A stretch of 64,000 nucleotides of DNA from Paludibaculum sp. (GTDB lineage Bacteria; Acidobacteriota; Terriglobia; Bryobacterales; Bryobacteraceae), in assembly GCA_029973955.1 (NCBI GenBank), contig JARKQJ010000115.1:140128-204127 (forward strand). The letters are read 5' to 3'. Positions 1 through 8,247 of the stretch are shown here, in pieces; position 1 is the first letter of the stretch; every line of letters begins with the position of its first letter. The notes beneath the pieces are model-generated. The model saw nothing but the letters and a program-made list of their open reading frames with translations, was not told where the DNA came from and made no database searches. The position numbers were made by a program, and so were the translations under genes.

Positions 1-184
1 CCAGCGGAGCGGCCGCTTCGAAATGAATCTGACTGTGCCCGCCAACCTGACCGCTATCGTTGGAATCCCCGCTTCTTCGCCTATCGCCTCGCAGCCGGGC
101 GCGGTATTTCGTGAGATGAAGGGTGGCCGGGCCTGGCTGGAGGTTTCGTCCGGTACCTACAGTTTCGCCTCGGCTTTGCCCTAG
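1..184 (+). CDS. Alpha-L-rhamnosidase, C-terminal fragment (5' end outside window)
   Basis: An open frame enters from the left edge, reading from base 2, and ends at a TAG at 182-184, giving about 60 residues. The segment carries VPANLTAIVGIP, then a short acidic/hydrophobic stretch and a terminal SSGTYSFASALP. This is the usual ending of bacterial GH78 alpha-L-rhamnosidases: a beta-sandwich tail with a 'vPanttAtV.iP' strand and a final 'vgSGtY.F'. Such enzymes release L-rhamnose from plant rhamnosides and pectin side chains. The catalytic (alpha/alpha)6 barrel is outside the window, so the assignment rests on the tail alone. An L-rhamnonate-dehydratase-like gene lies at 55879, which would fit rhamnose use, but the two are not linked. 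Confidence 0.6.
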   Translation, partial: QRSGRFEMNLTVPANLTAIVGIPASSPIASQPGAVFREMKGGRAWLEVSSGTYSFASALP

Positions 185-223
185 AGCGGGGAATAACCCA
201 TCGAAAGGTGGTAAACTCCCCCC

Positions 224-925
224 ATGCTGACCGAACTCCTGAGTGGCGTTGCCCTCGCCGCCACGGGAACCTTGGCCTACGGCGCCCGGGCACGATCCGC
301 CACTCTCTTCGGTCCTTCCGTGTGGAAAGGTCCGAAGAACCGCCGCGCCATCGCCATCACTTTTGACGACGGTCCCAGCGAATCCACTTCCGAACTCCTG
401 ACTCTGCTGGCCGATTTCGGCGCCCGGTGCACCTTCTTCCAATGCGGCCACCACGTGCGGCGCCTGCCGCACATCTCCCAGCGCTGCATCGCAGTCGGCC
501 ACGAGATCGGCAACCATTCCGACACGCACCAGGCCTTCTACCTTCGTTCGCCGCAATTCATCTACGATCAGATCTCGCGCGCCCAGGAGTCCATCATCGA
601 AGTCACGGGCCGCGCGCCCACGCTGATGAGGGCGACTTACGGCGTGCGCTGGCCCGGCCTGGCCGCCGCCCAGGAACGCCTGGGCCTGCTGGGGGTCATG
701 TGGACCACGATCGCCCGCGATTGGCGCCTGTCCGCGCCCGAGATCGTCGCTCACGTCGAGCCGCGGGTGGAGCCCGGCTCCATTCTCTGCTTCCATGATG
801 GCCGTGAGTTGCTCCACCGCCCGGACATCACGCCCACGATCGACGCCCTGCGCACCTTGCTGCCGAAGTGGCTGGAGTCCGGCTACGAGATCGTCACGGT
901 CAGCAATCTCATCGGGAAGGCTTAG
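224..925 (+). CDS. Polysaccharide deacetylase, NodB/CE4 family
   Basis: This 233-residue protein has the NodB fold motifs in order. TFDDGP at residues 46-51 supplies the catalytic Asp and a metal Asp, HSDTH at 98-102 supplies the two metal histidines, and a variant motif 3 (RATYG, about 136-140) and LCFHDG at 188-193 follow. CE4 enzymes remove N- or O-acetyl groups from chitin-, peptidoglycan- or exopolysaccharide-type sugars. The N-terminus (residues 1-20) is hydrophobic and could anchor the protein in the membrane or be an uncleaved signal. Motif 3 usually reads R-x-P-Y-G, so the Thr here is a small deviation. The MFS gene starts 15 bp downstream, so the two are probably co-transcribed. The substrate cannot be told from sequence. 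Confidence 0.85.
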   Translation: MLTELLSGVALAATGTLAYGARARSATLFGPSVWKGPKNRRAIAITFDDGPSESTSELLTLLADFGARCTFFQCGHHVRRLPHISQRCIAVGHEIGNHSDTHQAFYLRSPQFIYDQISRAQESIIEVTGRAPTLMRATYGVRWPGLAAAQERLGLLGVMWTTIARDWRLSAPEIVAHVEPRVEPGSILCFHDGRELLHRPDITPTIDALRTLLPKWLESGYEIVTVSNLIGKA

Positions 926-940
926 GCTACACTACCGGCA

Positions 941-2155
941 ATGCCCGCCTCCACGTGGCGAATCTGGATCCCTGCCATCTCGATGCTGCTCGTCTCACTG
1001 ATCAGCTACATCGATCGCAACACTCTCGCCCTGCTCGCCCCCACCATCCTGAAAGAGACGCACCTGACGGCTGAGCAGTACGGTTGGATCATCTCCGCCT
1101 TCTCCATTGCGTACATGGTGGGCAATCCGCTGTGGGGCCGTTGGCTGGACCGCTGGGGCGTGCGGGGCGGCATGTCGCTGGCTGTGGCCTTCTGGACCGC
1201 CGCTTCGGCGGCGCACGCACTGGTCTCCAGCTTCCTGGGCTTCGCCGCCGCCCGGGCCGCGCTGGGCTTCGGAGAAGGCGCTACTTTTCCCGGTGGCCTG
1301 CGCACCGTGGTGCAGACGCTGCCGGAGCGCTTCCGCGCCCGCGGCGTGGCGATCGCCTACAGCGGCGGCTCGCTGGGCGCCGTGCTCACTCCGCTGATCG
1401 TCACGCCGATCTTCGCCGCCTGGGGCTGGCGCGCGGCGTTCCTCTTTACCGGTCTGGCCGGCCTGCTCTGGCTGCTGTGGTGGAGCTTCGTCAGCCGGAG
1501 GGAAGAACTGCAGGCGATCCGCGTGCAGCACAGCGCCAGGCCCACGCCGATCCCCTACTCCGACCGGCGCCTGTGGGCTTTCATGGCCTCGTATGCGTTG
1601 GGCTGCATCCCGCTGGCGTTTGTGATCTATCAGGCGCCACTCTACTTCAGCCGTGCCCTGGGCAAGACGCAGATCGAGATCGGCGCCGTGTTGTGGATCC
1701 CGCCGCTTGGCTGGGAGTGCGGCTACTTTCTGTGGGGCTATGTCGTGGACCGTCTGCGCAACGGTCTGGACGATCCGCTGCCCGTCTACCGCCGCTTGAC
1801 CATCGCCGCCGCGCTGGGCACACTGCCGCTGGCGCTGGGTCCGCACATCACGTCGTTCCCGCTGCTGCTGCTACTCTTCTTTTGGGCGATGTTCGTGGCC
1901 GGCGGCAACATCATTGTGAGCATCAGTTACGCCACGCACATCTTCACCACCGCCCATGCCGGGCTCATCGCCGGCCTGGGCGCCGGCGCCTGGTCCGCCT
2001 TTGTCGCCCTATCCATGCCGTGGTTTGGCCGGTTGATGGACGCGCGCTCCTGGCAGGCTTCCTTCGCACTGGCCACAGCGATTCCGCTGCTGGGCTTCGG
2101 ATTGTGGTTGTGGTGGAGCCGGCCGCGCGTCTCTACCCGAGCGGCTGGCGGATGA
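941..2155 (+). CDS. MFS transporter, anion:cation symporter (hexuronate-type) family
   Basis: This 404-residue protein has about twelve hydrophobic segments. The first helix ends in YIDRNTLALLAP (residues 23-34), the signature seen in the ACS family of the major facilitator superfamily (ExuT, GudP and relatives, typically [Y/F]xDR). An intracellular loop after TM2 reads GRWLDRWGVRGG, the MFS motif-A region. ACS members take up organic anions such as hexuronates, glucarate or sialate by proton symport. The gene sits 15 bp after the deacetylase gene and its last 23 bp overlap the convergent LmbE-type gene. A hexuronate substrate would suit the uxaE and pectin genes elsewhere in the window, but this is inference. 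Confidence 0.85.
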   Translation: MPASTWRIWIPAISMLLVSLISYIDRNTLALLAPTILKETHLTAEQYGWIISAFSIAYMVGNPLWGRWLDRWGVRGGMSLAVAFWTAASAAHALVSSFLGFAAARAALGFGEGATFPGGLRTVVQTLPERFRARGVAIAYSGGSLGAVLTPLIVTPIFAAWGWRAAFLFTGLAGLLWLLWWSFVSRREELQAIRVQHSARPTPIPYSDRRLWAFMASYALGCIPLAFVIYQAPLYFSRALGKTQIEIGAVLWIPPLGWECGYFLWGYVVDRLRNGLDDPLPVYRRLTIAAALGTLPLALGPHITSFPLLLLLFFWAMFVAGGNIIVSISYATHIFTTAHAGLIAGLGAGAWSAFVALSMPWFGRLMDARSWQASFALATAIPLLGFGLWLWWSRPRVSTRAAGG

Positions 2156-2897
2156 GTGAGGCCAGCGCCTCCTGCAGCACGGGCGTGCGCGGGTAGGCAT
2201 GCCCACCATATTGGCGGAAGCCTTCGGCCCACTCCACGCCGCAGAGTTTTCCACGAGAGCGCGTCCATTCCTCCATCGTCTCGATGAAGTTGTCCATGCC
2301 GTGCTGCTTCAGCAGCCACGCCCGCTGGCTCTTGTGCGCGGCCAGCATCTCGCGCTTGCGGTCCATGACGGTGCCAACGTCGAAGAAGAACTGGGCGGAG
2401 ATCACATCGCCGAAACGATCGATGCCTTCGGCGGGGTCGAGGTAATAGAGGTGCGGGATGCGGTCGAGGGCCGGAGCCTGGTCGAAGGTCTGGGTGCCGT
2501 AGTTTGGCGCGGAGGCGCCGAAGCAGGCGTCGGTGACGAGCTTCGAGGTGGCTTCGTGATCGCAATGGTAGTCACGGGGAGAGGCGGTGAGCACGACATC
2601 GGGCCGGAAGCGGCGCAGGGAAGCGGTCACCCTCCTGCGCGAGGGGTCGTCTTCGAATATGGTCAAGTCCTTGAAGCCCACCCAATGATGCTCGGCGCCG
2701 ATCAGGGATGCCGCGCGGGAGGCCTCCTGGCGGCGGATGTCGGCGGTCTCCTGCGGACCGAACTCCACGCTGCCGCAATCGCCGGAAGTCATGGTGGCGA
2801 TGGTGATGTGATGGCCCGCCGCGGCCAGGAGGGCTAAAGTGCCGCCGGCCAGAAACTCGGCGTCGTCGGGATGGGCGTGCAGGCAGAGGATGCGCAT
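2133..2897 (-). CDS. PIG-L/LmbE-family zinc deacetylase
   Basis: This 254-residue protein starts with a beta strand leading into HAHPDDAEF (residues 7-15), the zinc-binding AHPDD motif of the LmbE/PIG-L family. A further metal His lies in SPRDYHCDHEAT (about residues 118-129). The family deacetylates N-acetylglucosaminyl conjugates such as GlcNAc-PI, GlcNAc-inositol in mycothiol synthesis, and GlcNAc-malate in bacillithiol synthesis. A BshA homologue is encoded 6.3 kb away at 9246, so a BshB role is possible, but nothing in the motifs is specific for it. It is the last gene of a leftward unit: its ATG shares one base with the TAA of the 60-residue Cys-rich gene (TAATG). Its 3' end overlaps the MFS gene by 23 bp. 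Confidence 0.85.
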   Translation of the reverse strand: MRILCLHAHPDDAEFLAGGTLALLAAAGHHITIATMTSGDCGSVEFGPQETADIRRQEASRAASLIGAEHHWVGFKDLTIFEDDPSRRRVTASLRRFRPDVVLTASPRDYHCDHEATSKLVTDACFGASAPNYGTQTFDQAPALDRIPHLYYLDPAEGIDRFGDVISAQFFFDVGTVMDRKREMLAAHKSQRAWLLKQHGMDNFIETMEEWTRSRGKLCGVEWAEGFRQYGGHAYPRTPVLQEALASLIRQPLG

Positions 2898-3079
2898 TAT
2901 TGACGTTCCCCCGAGTTACGCATCTGTTCGCATTCGCAGCAGTCGCTGCAGCGCTGGCACTTCTGGCAAAGGTGGTTGGCGCAGGCGTCCTTGGTGCACC
3001 ACACGCAGATCTCGGTGGAACTCTCTCCGCAGATGCTGCAGTGGAAGAGCGGACCATGCGCCGGTGCTGGCGGATTCAC
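2897..3079 (-). CDS. 60-residue Cys-rich, probably zinc-binding protein
   Basis: This is a small gene between two longer ones. The GTG at 3079-3077 overlaps the TGA of the upstream gene (GTGA, 4-base overlap), and its TAA shares one base with the ATG of the deacetylase gene, so both ends are translationally coupled. The protein has twelve Cys and two His: CSICG at 14-18, C25-x-x-C28, C33, H36, C38, C41, C44, C47, C48 and C50. The spacing suggests two zinc sites, as in B-box, zinc-ribbon or cysteine-rich knuckle domains. No signal peptide is present. Function unknown; it may bind zinc and pair with the zinc deacetylase, but no family was recognised. The GTG start is chosen because it gives the coupled overlap and leaves an intact Cys domain. 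Confidence 0.7.
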   Translation of the reverse strand: MNPPAPAHGPLFHCSICGESSTEICVWCTKDACANHLCQKCQRCSDCCECEQMRNSGERQ

Positions 3080-3594
3080 TTGCGGCCTCCCTGCTTCAAC
3101 GTTTTCTCCCTGCAACGCTGTGCCTCCTGTTCGGCGCTCTCCAATTCCTTCTCCCGCACGGCCGAGAGCTCCATCACGTGCTGGCGCAACCAGTCGCGGC
3201 TGGCGCCGGCCGCGAGAATTTCGCTGTCGAGCAGATCCGCCACCGCCGGATTCTGGTAGCGCCGCACCGCCTGGCTGATGCTGGAAGAGAGCTGCAGCAG
3301 GCTTTCGAGCCGCACCAGGGTCTCCACCGCGAGCGTGAGCTTGGCCGGTTGCGCGGCGAAGCGCACGGCGGCGTTCTGCACGAATCCGATCTGCTCCAGG
3401 CAGTCCTTGTACTGCTTTTCGTAGGCGGCCGGCGCGCCTGCCGCCGTCCACTTCTCCGGCTGAAGTTGATCGAACAAAGGCCGCAGGCGCGCGGCCTCCG
3501 GGCCGATCTTTTCAGCCCGCGGCTTCAAATCCCAATCGGGCGCGATGCCAGGCGATTGGACGGCCAGCAGCACAATAGCAATTCCGGTGAACAC
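3076..3594 (-). CDS. Hypothetical exported helical protein
   Basis: This 172-residue protein uses a GTG start. A short hydrophobic leader (residues 1-15, MFTGIAIVLLAVQSPG) could be a signal peptide. The rest is largely helical, with charged heptad-like segments; the C-terminal 40 residues (ELSAVREKELESAEQEAQ and onward) are strongly coiled-coil-like. No catalytic motif was recognised. It is the first gene of the leftward unit 3594-2133 and overlaps the Cys-rich gene by 4 bases. The start is uncertain because no clear ribosome binding site precedes the GTG. Confidence 0.6.
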   Translation of the reverse strand: MFTGIAIVLLAVQSPGIAPDWDLKPRAEKIGPEAARLRPLFDQLQPEKWTAAGAPAAYEKQYKDCLEQIGFVQNAAVRFAAQPAKLTLAVETLVRLESLLQLSSSISQAVRRYQNPAVADLLDSEILAAGASRDWLRQHVMELSAVREKELESAEQEAQRCREKTLKQGGRK

Positions 3595-3645
3595 TCTACC
3601 GCTAGTTTACCCGCACCGCCGTGCGCGAGTGTGGAGTGAACAGGG

Positions 3646-4455
3646 CTAGTTGCCCGGGGGAGGAGGCGGGGGGGGAGGAGGTGGAGGCGGAGTAGCGCCC
3701 GTGTCTCCGGGGAGGCCGCCGGTGGGAGGCGTGGGCACGCTGGTGGGTACGCCGGCGCCGCCGCCGCCAGGCAGGCGGGGCGTGCGAAGCAGAATCTGCC
3801 AGATGGCATCCGCGACATACTGCATCACGCGGCCCTTGTCCACGCGGTGCGAGGCGGAGAGCGGAGAGTTCCGGTAGACCACCAGTTCATCGCCGCCGTT
3901 GAGAATCTTGGGATCGCCGTCGCGCGGCATCAGGCGGTGCTCCACGGCTACCTGGCCTTCTTCCACGGCGACGTGCGTGGTTTCGTCGTCGTCGTCGACG
4001 CTGATGTCGAAGGTGGTGCCACGGACGGAGATGACGGCAGTGGGCGTGTGGACGCGGTTTGGATTCGGCTGGCCGCCCAGCTTCTGGATGTGGACGCGGA
4101 TGCGGCCCAGCCAGACGTCCACCAGGTCGCGCCAGTTGCCGGGGTTGGCCCGGAAGGTGACGCGCGAATTCGGGAACACCTCGAAGGTGCTGCCGTCGGA
4201 AACCTGGAAGGAGGCGTACCCGTCTGGACCAGTAACAATGATCTGCCTGGCCTGGATGGTGTCTCCCGCGGAGACCGCCCACAACCCTGCATCGCGGATG
4301 AGATTGACGTTGCCTTGCACCTCGACCGCTTTCGCCGCAGTGTCGCCCACCCAGGGCATCTGCAGGCCGGATTGTGCGGACGCAGGGGGAGTGAGCGCCA
4401 GCAGCAACAACGCTGCCGTCGCCAGTCCAAACCGCTGGTGCATGGTCGGGTACAT
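3646..4455 (-). CDS. FecR-domain secreted protein with proline-rich tail
   Basis: This 269-residue protein has a signal peptide (residues 1-28, cleavage after ASA or AQ). A FecR-type domain spans about residues 45-190: a strand rich in 'G' and 'V' leads to VHTPTAVISVRGTTFDISVD, the characteristic FecR 'tP.av..vrGT.f.v' motif, then a basic/acidic loop and VEEGQVAVEH. FecR domains sense signals in the periplasm, often with ECF sigma factors, but no sigma factor or anti-sigma helix is encoded nearby, so this is a stand-alone FecR protein as is common in Acidobacteriota. The tail (about 228-269) is Gly/Pro-rich and ends in twelve consecutive prolines, which suggests a spacer across the periplasm or wall. 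It is transcribed away from the gene at 4600. Confidence 0.8.
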   Translation of the reverse strand: MYPTMHQRFGLATAALLLLALTPPASAQSGLQMPWVGDTAAKAVEVQGNVNLIRDAGLWAVSAGDTIQARQIIVTGPDGYASFQVSDGSTFEVFPNSRVTFRANPGNWRDLVDVWLGRIRVHIQKLGGQPNPNRVHTPTAVISVRGTTFDISVDDDDETTHVAVEEGQVAVEHRLMPRDGDPKILNGGDELVVYRNSPLSASHRVDKGRVMQYVADAIWQILLRTPRLPGGGGAGVPTSVPTPPTGGLPGDTGATPPPPPPPPPPPPGN

Positions 4456-4599
4456 ACAGAGTCCCGTAAGTTCCTACTCTATCACCAAAATTGCAAAGCA
4501 ACTAGTGGGCCTTGACCCGTTTGTGTTGAGAAATCAAGGGCCTAGATGCAGTTTGTGAAAGAAACTTCCGATAGACTCAGGGTAGAATGGACGCAGGAC

Positions 4600-6513
4600 A
4601 TGGGTCACTTGTCCACAACCCGGAACATCGCCGGCCTGCTGCTGGCAGCCGCCGTGCTGTCGCTGCCGGTGGATGCGCAGAACGCGGGCGCCCGCCTGCG
4701 TTGGCGTCCGGTGGGCAATACAAGCCTGATTTCCGGGCTCGCCTCCAATCGCGGTGGACCGGTGGAAGCGGTTTGGTTTCAATCCGATTCGAGCATCGCC
4801 ACGCGTCTCTCGGGAGGCCGGGTGTTCGTTACCACGGACATGGAGACCTGGCGGCGCGACGATTCCGCTCCGGCGCCCAGTGCTGCTCCCGCCCCCCCAG
4901 ACGCAACCGTGGCCCCCGAACGCGGGGCGAAACTGCGCGCCACGCGGCCTGGTTCCAATGTGGTTTTCGCCGCTGGCCGTTACGCCTGGAAATCCGAGGA
5001 CGGCGGCCTCAACTGGACGAATCTCACCTACTACAAAGGCGAATCGATCCTCGGCGGCGCCATCCGGGAGCTGGCTGTAGATCCCTCTGATGAGCAGAGA
5101 ATCGCTGTCGCCGCCGACTCCGGCGTCTGGTTTTCGGCCGATGGCGGCTTGAGCTGGCAGGGACTGAATGATGGCCTGCCGAACCTGCCGGTGCGCCGGA
5201 TTCTGGCAGCGCCCGCCGGGACGCGCGGTGTTGTAATCGGTGTCGCCAAGGCCGATGGAGAACTCACGGCCATGGAGTGGGCTCCGGCGCAGAGTCTCGG
5301 CTGGAAGCCGGTCTCCGACGACCCGCTGCGGGCCGAAGACGCGGCCAGGCAGCAGTTGTCTGTGGTGCTTGGCGCGGAGATCACCGCCGCCGCTTCCAAT
5401 GGCGACACAGTTTTTGCCGGTGATTCGAGTGGCCGGCTCTTCGTCTCCGCCGATGCCGGCCGGACGTGGCGCACCTTCGTTGCGGCCGAAGGCGGCGCCC
5501 GGGTGGAGCGCTTCTGGCTCGATCCGGCCGACCGCAGTTTTGCCTTAGCCGCGCTTTCGGCGGAATCCGGCCTCGGGCCGCGGATCGTGCGTACCCTCAA
5601 TGGCGGAGGCTATTGGGACGACCTCTCCGCCAACCTCCCGGCCGGGGCGGCTTATGGAGTGGCAGCGGACCGCACCACCGGGGCTGTGTATGCGGCTACG
5701 GACACAGGCATCTATTTCACCTACGCCGACCTACGCGCACCCGCACCGCCCACCGCATGGCAGGCGATCGGCGGCGGCCTGCCGCCGTCCGCGGTGCGAG
5801 ACGTCCGGATCGACGCCGCCGGAAACCTTCTGTTGGCAGCCTTGGATGGATACGGGATCTACGCCGTGCTGGCGCCGCACCGCCAGCGCGCGCCGCAACT
5901 GGCTCACTCGGCGGACTACGCAGCCCGGCCGGCCGCGCCCGGCGCGCTGCTGAGTGTCGTGGGCGCCCGGGCTTCCGCTGTGATGGCCGGCGGAGCCGCC
6001 GCGCCGGTCCTGGCGGCATCCGACGAAGAATCTCAAATCCAGGTGCCTTTTGAGGCGGCTGGGAGCTCCATGCAGGTAGTGGTGAACGCGGCACAGGGCC
6101 GCGTCACGTTCGGCGTGCCGCTCCGGGCCACCGCACCCGCCATCCTGATCGACCGCGACGGCACGCCCATGCTGCTGGATGCCCTTTCCGGCGCGCAACT
6201 CGATCTCCTCAACCCGGCGCGGCCGGGCATGAAACTCCAAATCCTGATGAGCGGCCTCGGCAAGGTGCAGCCCGAATGGCCCACCGGCCTGCAGGCGCCG
6301 CTCGAAGACGCCCCGCGTGTCACCGCGCCCCTCAAGGCCGCGCTCAACGGCGTACCTCTGCAGATCGGCCGCGCCACCCTGGCGCCTGGCTACATTGGTT
6401 ATTACCTGGTGGAACTGGACCTGCCCGAACTGCTCGACAGCGGCGCCTCTGAACTCGTGGTGGAAGCCGCGGGCGTCGAAAGCAACCGGGTGCGCGTCTA
6501 CGTCAGCCAATAG
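4600..6513 (+). CDS. Secreted beta-propeller (BNR/Asp-box) protein with Solibacter-type C-terminal domain
   Basis: The ATG at 4600 is preferred because it begins an evident signal peptide (MGHLSTTRNIAGLLLAAAVL, cleaved after VDAQ), although an in-frame ATG exists at 4546. The 637-residue product has Asp-box repeats (SEDGGLNW, SADGGLSW, SADAGRTW), the fingerprint of BNR/sialidase or Ycf48-like propellers. From about residue 420 to the end it matches the TIGR03437-like domain frequent in Solibacter: a 'paRPAAPGALLSVVG' strand, 'QIQVPFEA', 'APAIL', a conserved Gly-rich region and 'ELVVEAAGVESNRV..Y'. Together these suggest a secreted or surface protein. No catalytic residues were recognised, so the function is unknown. 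The methyltransferase gene follows 15 bp downstream behind an AGGAGG-type ribosome binding site. Confidence 0.8.
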   Translation: MGHLSTTRNIAGLLLAAAVLSLPVDAQNAGARLRWRPVGNTSLISGLASNRGGPVEAVWFQSDSSIATRLSGGRVFVTTDMETWRRDDSAPAPSAAPAPPDATVAPERGAKLRATRPGSNVVFAAGRYAWKSEDGGLNWTNLTYYKGESILGGAIRELAVDPSDEQRIAVAADSGVWFSADGGLSWQGLNDGLPNLPVRRILAAPAGTRGVVIGVAKADGELTAMEWAPAQSLGWKPVSDDPLRAEDAARQQLSVVLGAEITAAASNGDTVFAGDSSGRLFVSADAGRTWRTFVAAEGGARVERFWLDPADRSFALAALSAESGLGPRIVRTLNGGGYWDDLSANLPAGAAYGVAADRTTGAVYAATDTGIYFTYADLRAPAPPTAWQAIGGGLPPSAVRDVRIDAAGNLLLAALDGYGIYAVLAPHRQRAPQLAHSADYAARPAAPGALLSVVGARASAVMAGGAAAPVLAASDEESQIQVPFEAAGSSMQVVVNAAQGRVTFGVPLRATAPAILIDRDGTPMLLDALSGAQLDLLNPARPGMKLQILMSGLGKVQPEWPTGLQAPLEDAPRVTAPLKAALNGVPLQIGRATLAPGYIGYYLVELDLPELLDSGASELVVEAAGVESNRVRVYVSQ

Positions 6514-6528
6514 GAGGAAATTTCCGGA

Positions 6529-7068
6529 ATGCGAACTTGGATCAGCCTGGCTGTGCTGCTGTGCGCGACCGCCGCCCTCGGGCAGGACACGAAGAGCGTG
6601 GAAAAGCTGGCGCCTTACTACCCGACGCCGGAGACTGTGGTGGAGCGCATGCTCAAGCTTGGAGGCCTCAAGGCCGGCGAGAAGATGTTCGACCTCGGCA
6701 GCGGAGACGGCCGCATTGTGATCATGGCCGCCGAGAAATTTAAGGCCGATGCCACGGGTGTCGAATTCGACGCCGACCTCGTCAAGGAATCTTCCACGCG
6801 CATCCGCTCGTTGGGTCTGGAGAAGCGTGCGCGGATCATCCACGGCGACATTGCCAAGCAGGACTTTTCCTCCGCCGCGCTGCTCACCGTCTACCTCTTG
6901 CCCACCTCGAACTCCAAGATTCGTCCCCTGCTCGAGAAGCAGCTCAAGCCGGGCACGCGCATCGTCGCCCACGACTTTACCTTCCAGGACTGGACACCCA
7001 TCAAGGAAGAGCACATCGAAGACGACGGCGAAGGGCGCAGCCACACGCTCTACCTGTATGTCCGTTGA
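6529..7068 (+). CDS. Secreted class I SAM-dependent methyltransferase (FAM173-like)
   Basis: This 179-residue protein starts with a clear signal peptide (MRTWISLAVLLCATAALG, cleavage near residue 18). The mature part has YPTP at 31-34 and motif I DLGSGDGR at 55-62, followed by a helix and the acidic motif II residue in GVEFD (E79). The order YPTP, then VV..ML, then DLGSGDGRIVI is that of the FAM173/ATPSCKMT protein-lysine methyltransferase family. SAM is not known to be supplied to the periplasm, so an exported SAM enzyme is puzzling. It could bind another ligand, act after lysis or be retained in the cytoplasm. It sits between the propeller protein and a sensor kinase in a tight rightward run. 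Confidence 0.75.
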   Translation: MRTWISLAVLLCATAALGQDTKSVEKLAPYYPTPETVVERMLKLGGLKAGEKMFDLGSGDGRIVIMAAEKFKADATGVEFDADLVKESSTRIRSLGLEKRARIIHGDIAKQDFSSAALLTVYLLPTSNSKIRPLLEKQLKPGTRIVAHDFTFQDWTPIKEEHIEDDGEGRSHTLYLYVR

Positions 7069-7086
7069 CCGTTACGGAGCCAGCCG

Positions 7087-8247
7087 GTGATCGTCACTGA
7101 CCAGATCGTGCTGCCGTACCTCTGGCGGCGCTATCTCAGTTTCCTCCGGGCGCTGACCGGCGCATCCTGCCTCTGGGTGGTGCTTGGCTCGGCAGGAATG
7201 CCGTCCGCCGCCTGGATCCTCCTCGTGCTTGGACTCACCATCTACAGTGTTGTCTCGATTTTCTGGCACTGGCAGGAGAGGCTCGACCGGCTCGACATCT
7301 TCAACCTCGTGCTCGATGTCTCCATCTTCTTCCTCTGTGCCGGGCTGGCCCACTCCGGCGGCTTCTGGCTCTCCGCGATGGCGGCGCTGTATCTCTTCCT
7401 GGCCACCTCCACCCTGCAGGACTGGCGCGACGTCCTACTGATCACAGTGGTGACGCTGGCCTTCGTCAACAGTGCCCAGCCGGTGGATGCGCAGAGGCTC
7501 CAGCCGCTTCTGTTGATTCTGGGCATGTTTGGTTGCGTGGTGGCGTTGCAGAAGCAGAGCCTGCTGGACCGGCTCTCCGCCTCCTCGCGGCAGGCCGTGA
7601 TGTACCGGCTGGAAGCCCAGCGCGCCCGCGAGAGCGAACGCGAGCGGATCGCCGCGGATTTTCACGACGGCCCGCTGCAAAGCTTCATCTCCGTGCAAAT
7701 GCGCCTGGAGGTAGTGCGGAAGATGCTCGAACGCAGCCACGAGGCGGGGCTCGAAGAGCTGCGCCAGTTGCGCGAGGTTTGCGACCGGCAGGTGACTGAG
7801 GTGCGCACCTTTGTGCGTGGGATGCGGCCCGTCGAACTCGATGGCGCGGGTCTGGCCTCATCGCTGCGCTCCACCGTCGGCTTCTTTCAGAAGGATTCCG
7901 GCATCCCCACCACCTTCCACGCCGACCCGACGGCCATGCACGACGACATCGCCGCTTCCACAGAAATCGTCCAGATCGTCCGCGAAGCGCTCAACAATCT
8001 TCGCAAGCACTCCTCCGCTTCCCGGGCCACCGTGCGCATCGCTCGCACTGCCAGACACCTCACCATCAACGTGGAAGACGATGGCACGGGTTTCCCCTTC
8101 GCCGGGTCTTTCGATCTCGACGAACTCGAGATGCTCAAGATGGGACCCCGCAGCATCATGCGCCGCGTGAAGTCGCTGGAAGGCGACATGCTGCTGCACT
8201 CGCGCCCCGGACGCGGGTCGGAACTCAGCATCCGCCTGCCGCTATGA
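7087..8247 (+). CDS. Membrane sensor histidine kinase, NarL/NreB type (HisKA_3)
   Basis: This 386-residue protein starts at a GTG preceded by GGAG. Five or six hydrophobic segments occupy residues about 10-155 with no obvious periplasmic sensor domain, so sensing is probably in or at the membrane. The dimerisation/phosphoacceptor motif ERIAADFHDGPLQ places the phosphorylated His at 193, as in NarX/NreB/DesK kinases. The HATPase domain follows with an N-box (EALNNLRKHS) and a G1 box (VEDDGTGF). Its partner would be a LuxR-type response regulator, but none is encoded in the window, so this is an orphan kinase. The last four bases overlap the next gene (ATGA). Its signal is unknown. Confidence 0.88.
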   Translation: MIVTDQIVLPYLWRRYLSFLRALTGASCLWVVLGSAGMPSAAWILLVLGLTIYSVVSIFWHWQERLDRLDIFNLVLDVSIFFLCAGLAHSGGFWLSAMAALYLFLATSTLQDWRDVLLITVVTLAFVNSAQPVDAQRLQPLLLILGMFGCVVALQKQSLLDRLSASSRQAVMYRLEAQRARESERERIAADFHDGPLQSFISVQMRLEVVRKMLERSHEAGLEELRQLREVCDRQVTEVRTFVRGMRPVELDGAGLASSLRSTVGFFQKDSGIPTTFHADPTAMHDDIAASTEIVQIVREALNNLRKHSSASRATVRIARTARHLTINVEDDGTGFPFAGSFDLDELEMLKMGPRSIMRRVKSLEGDMLLHSRPGRGSELSIRLPL

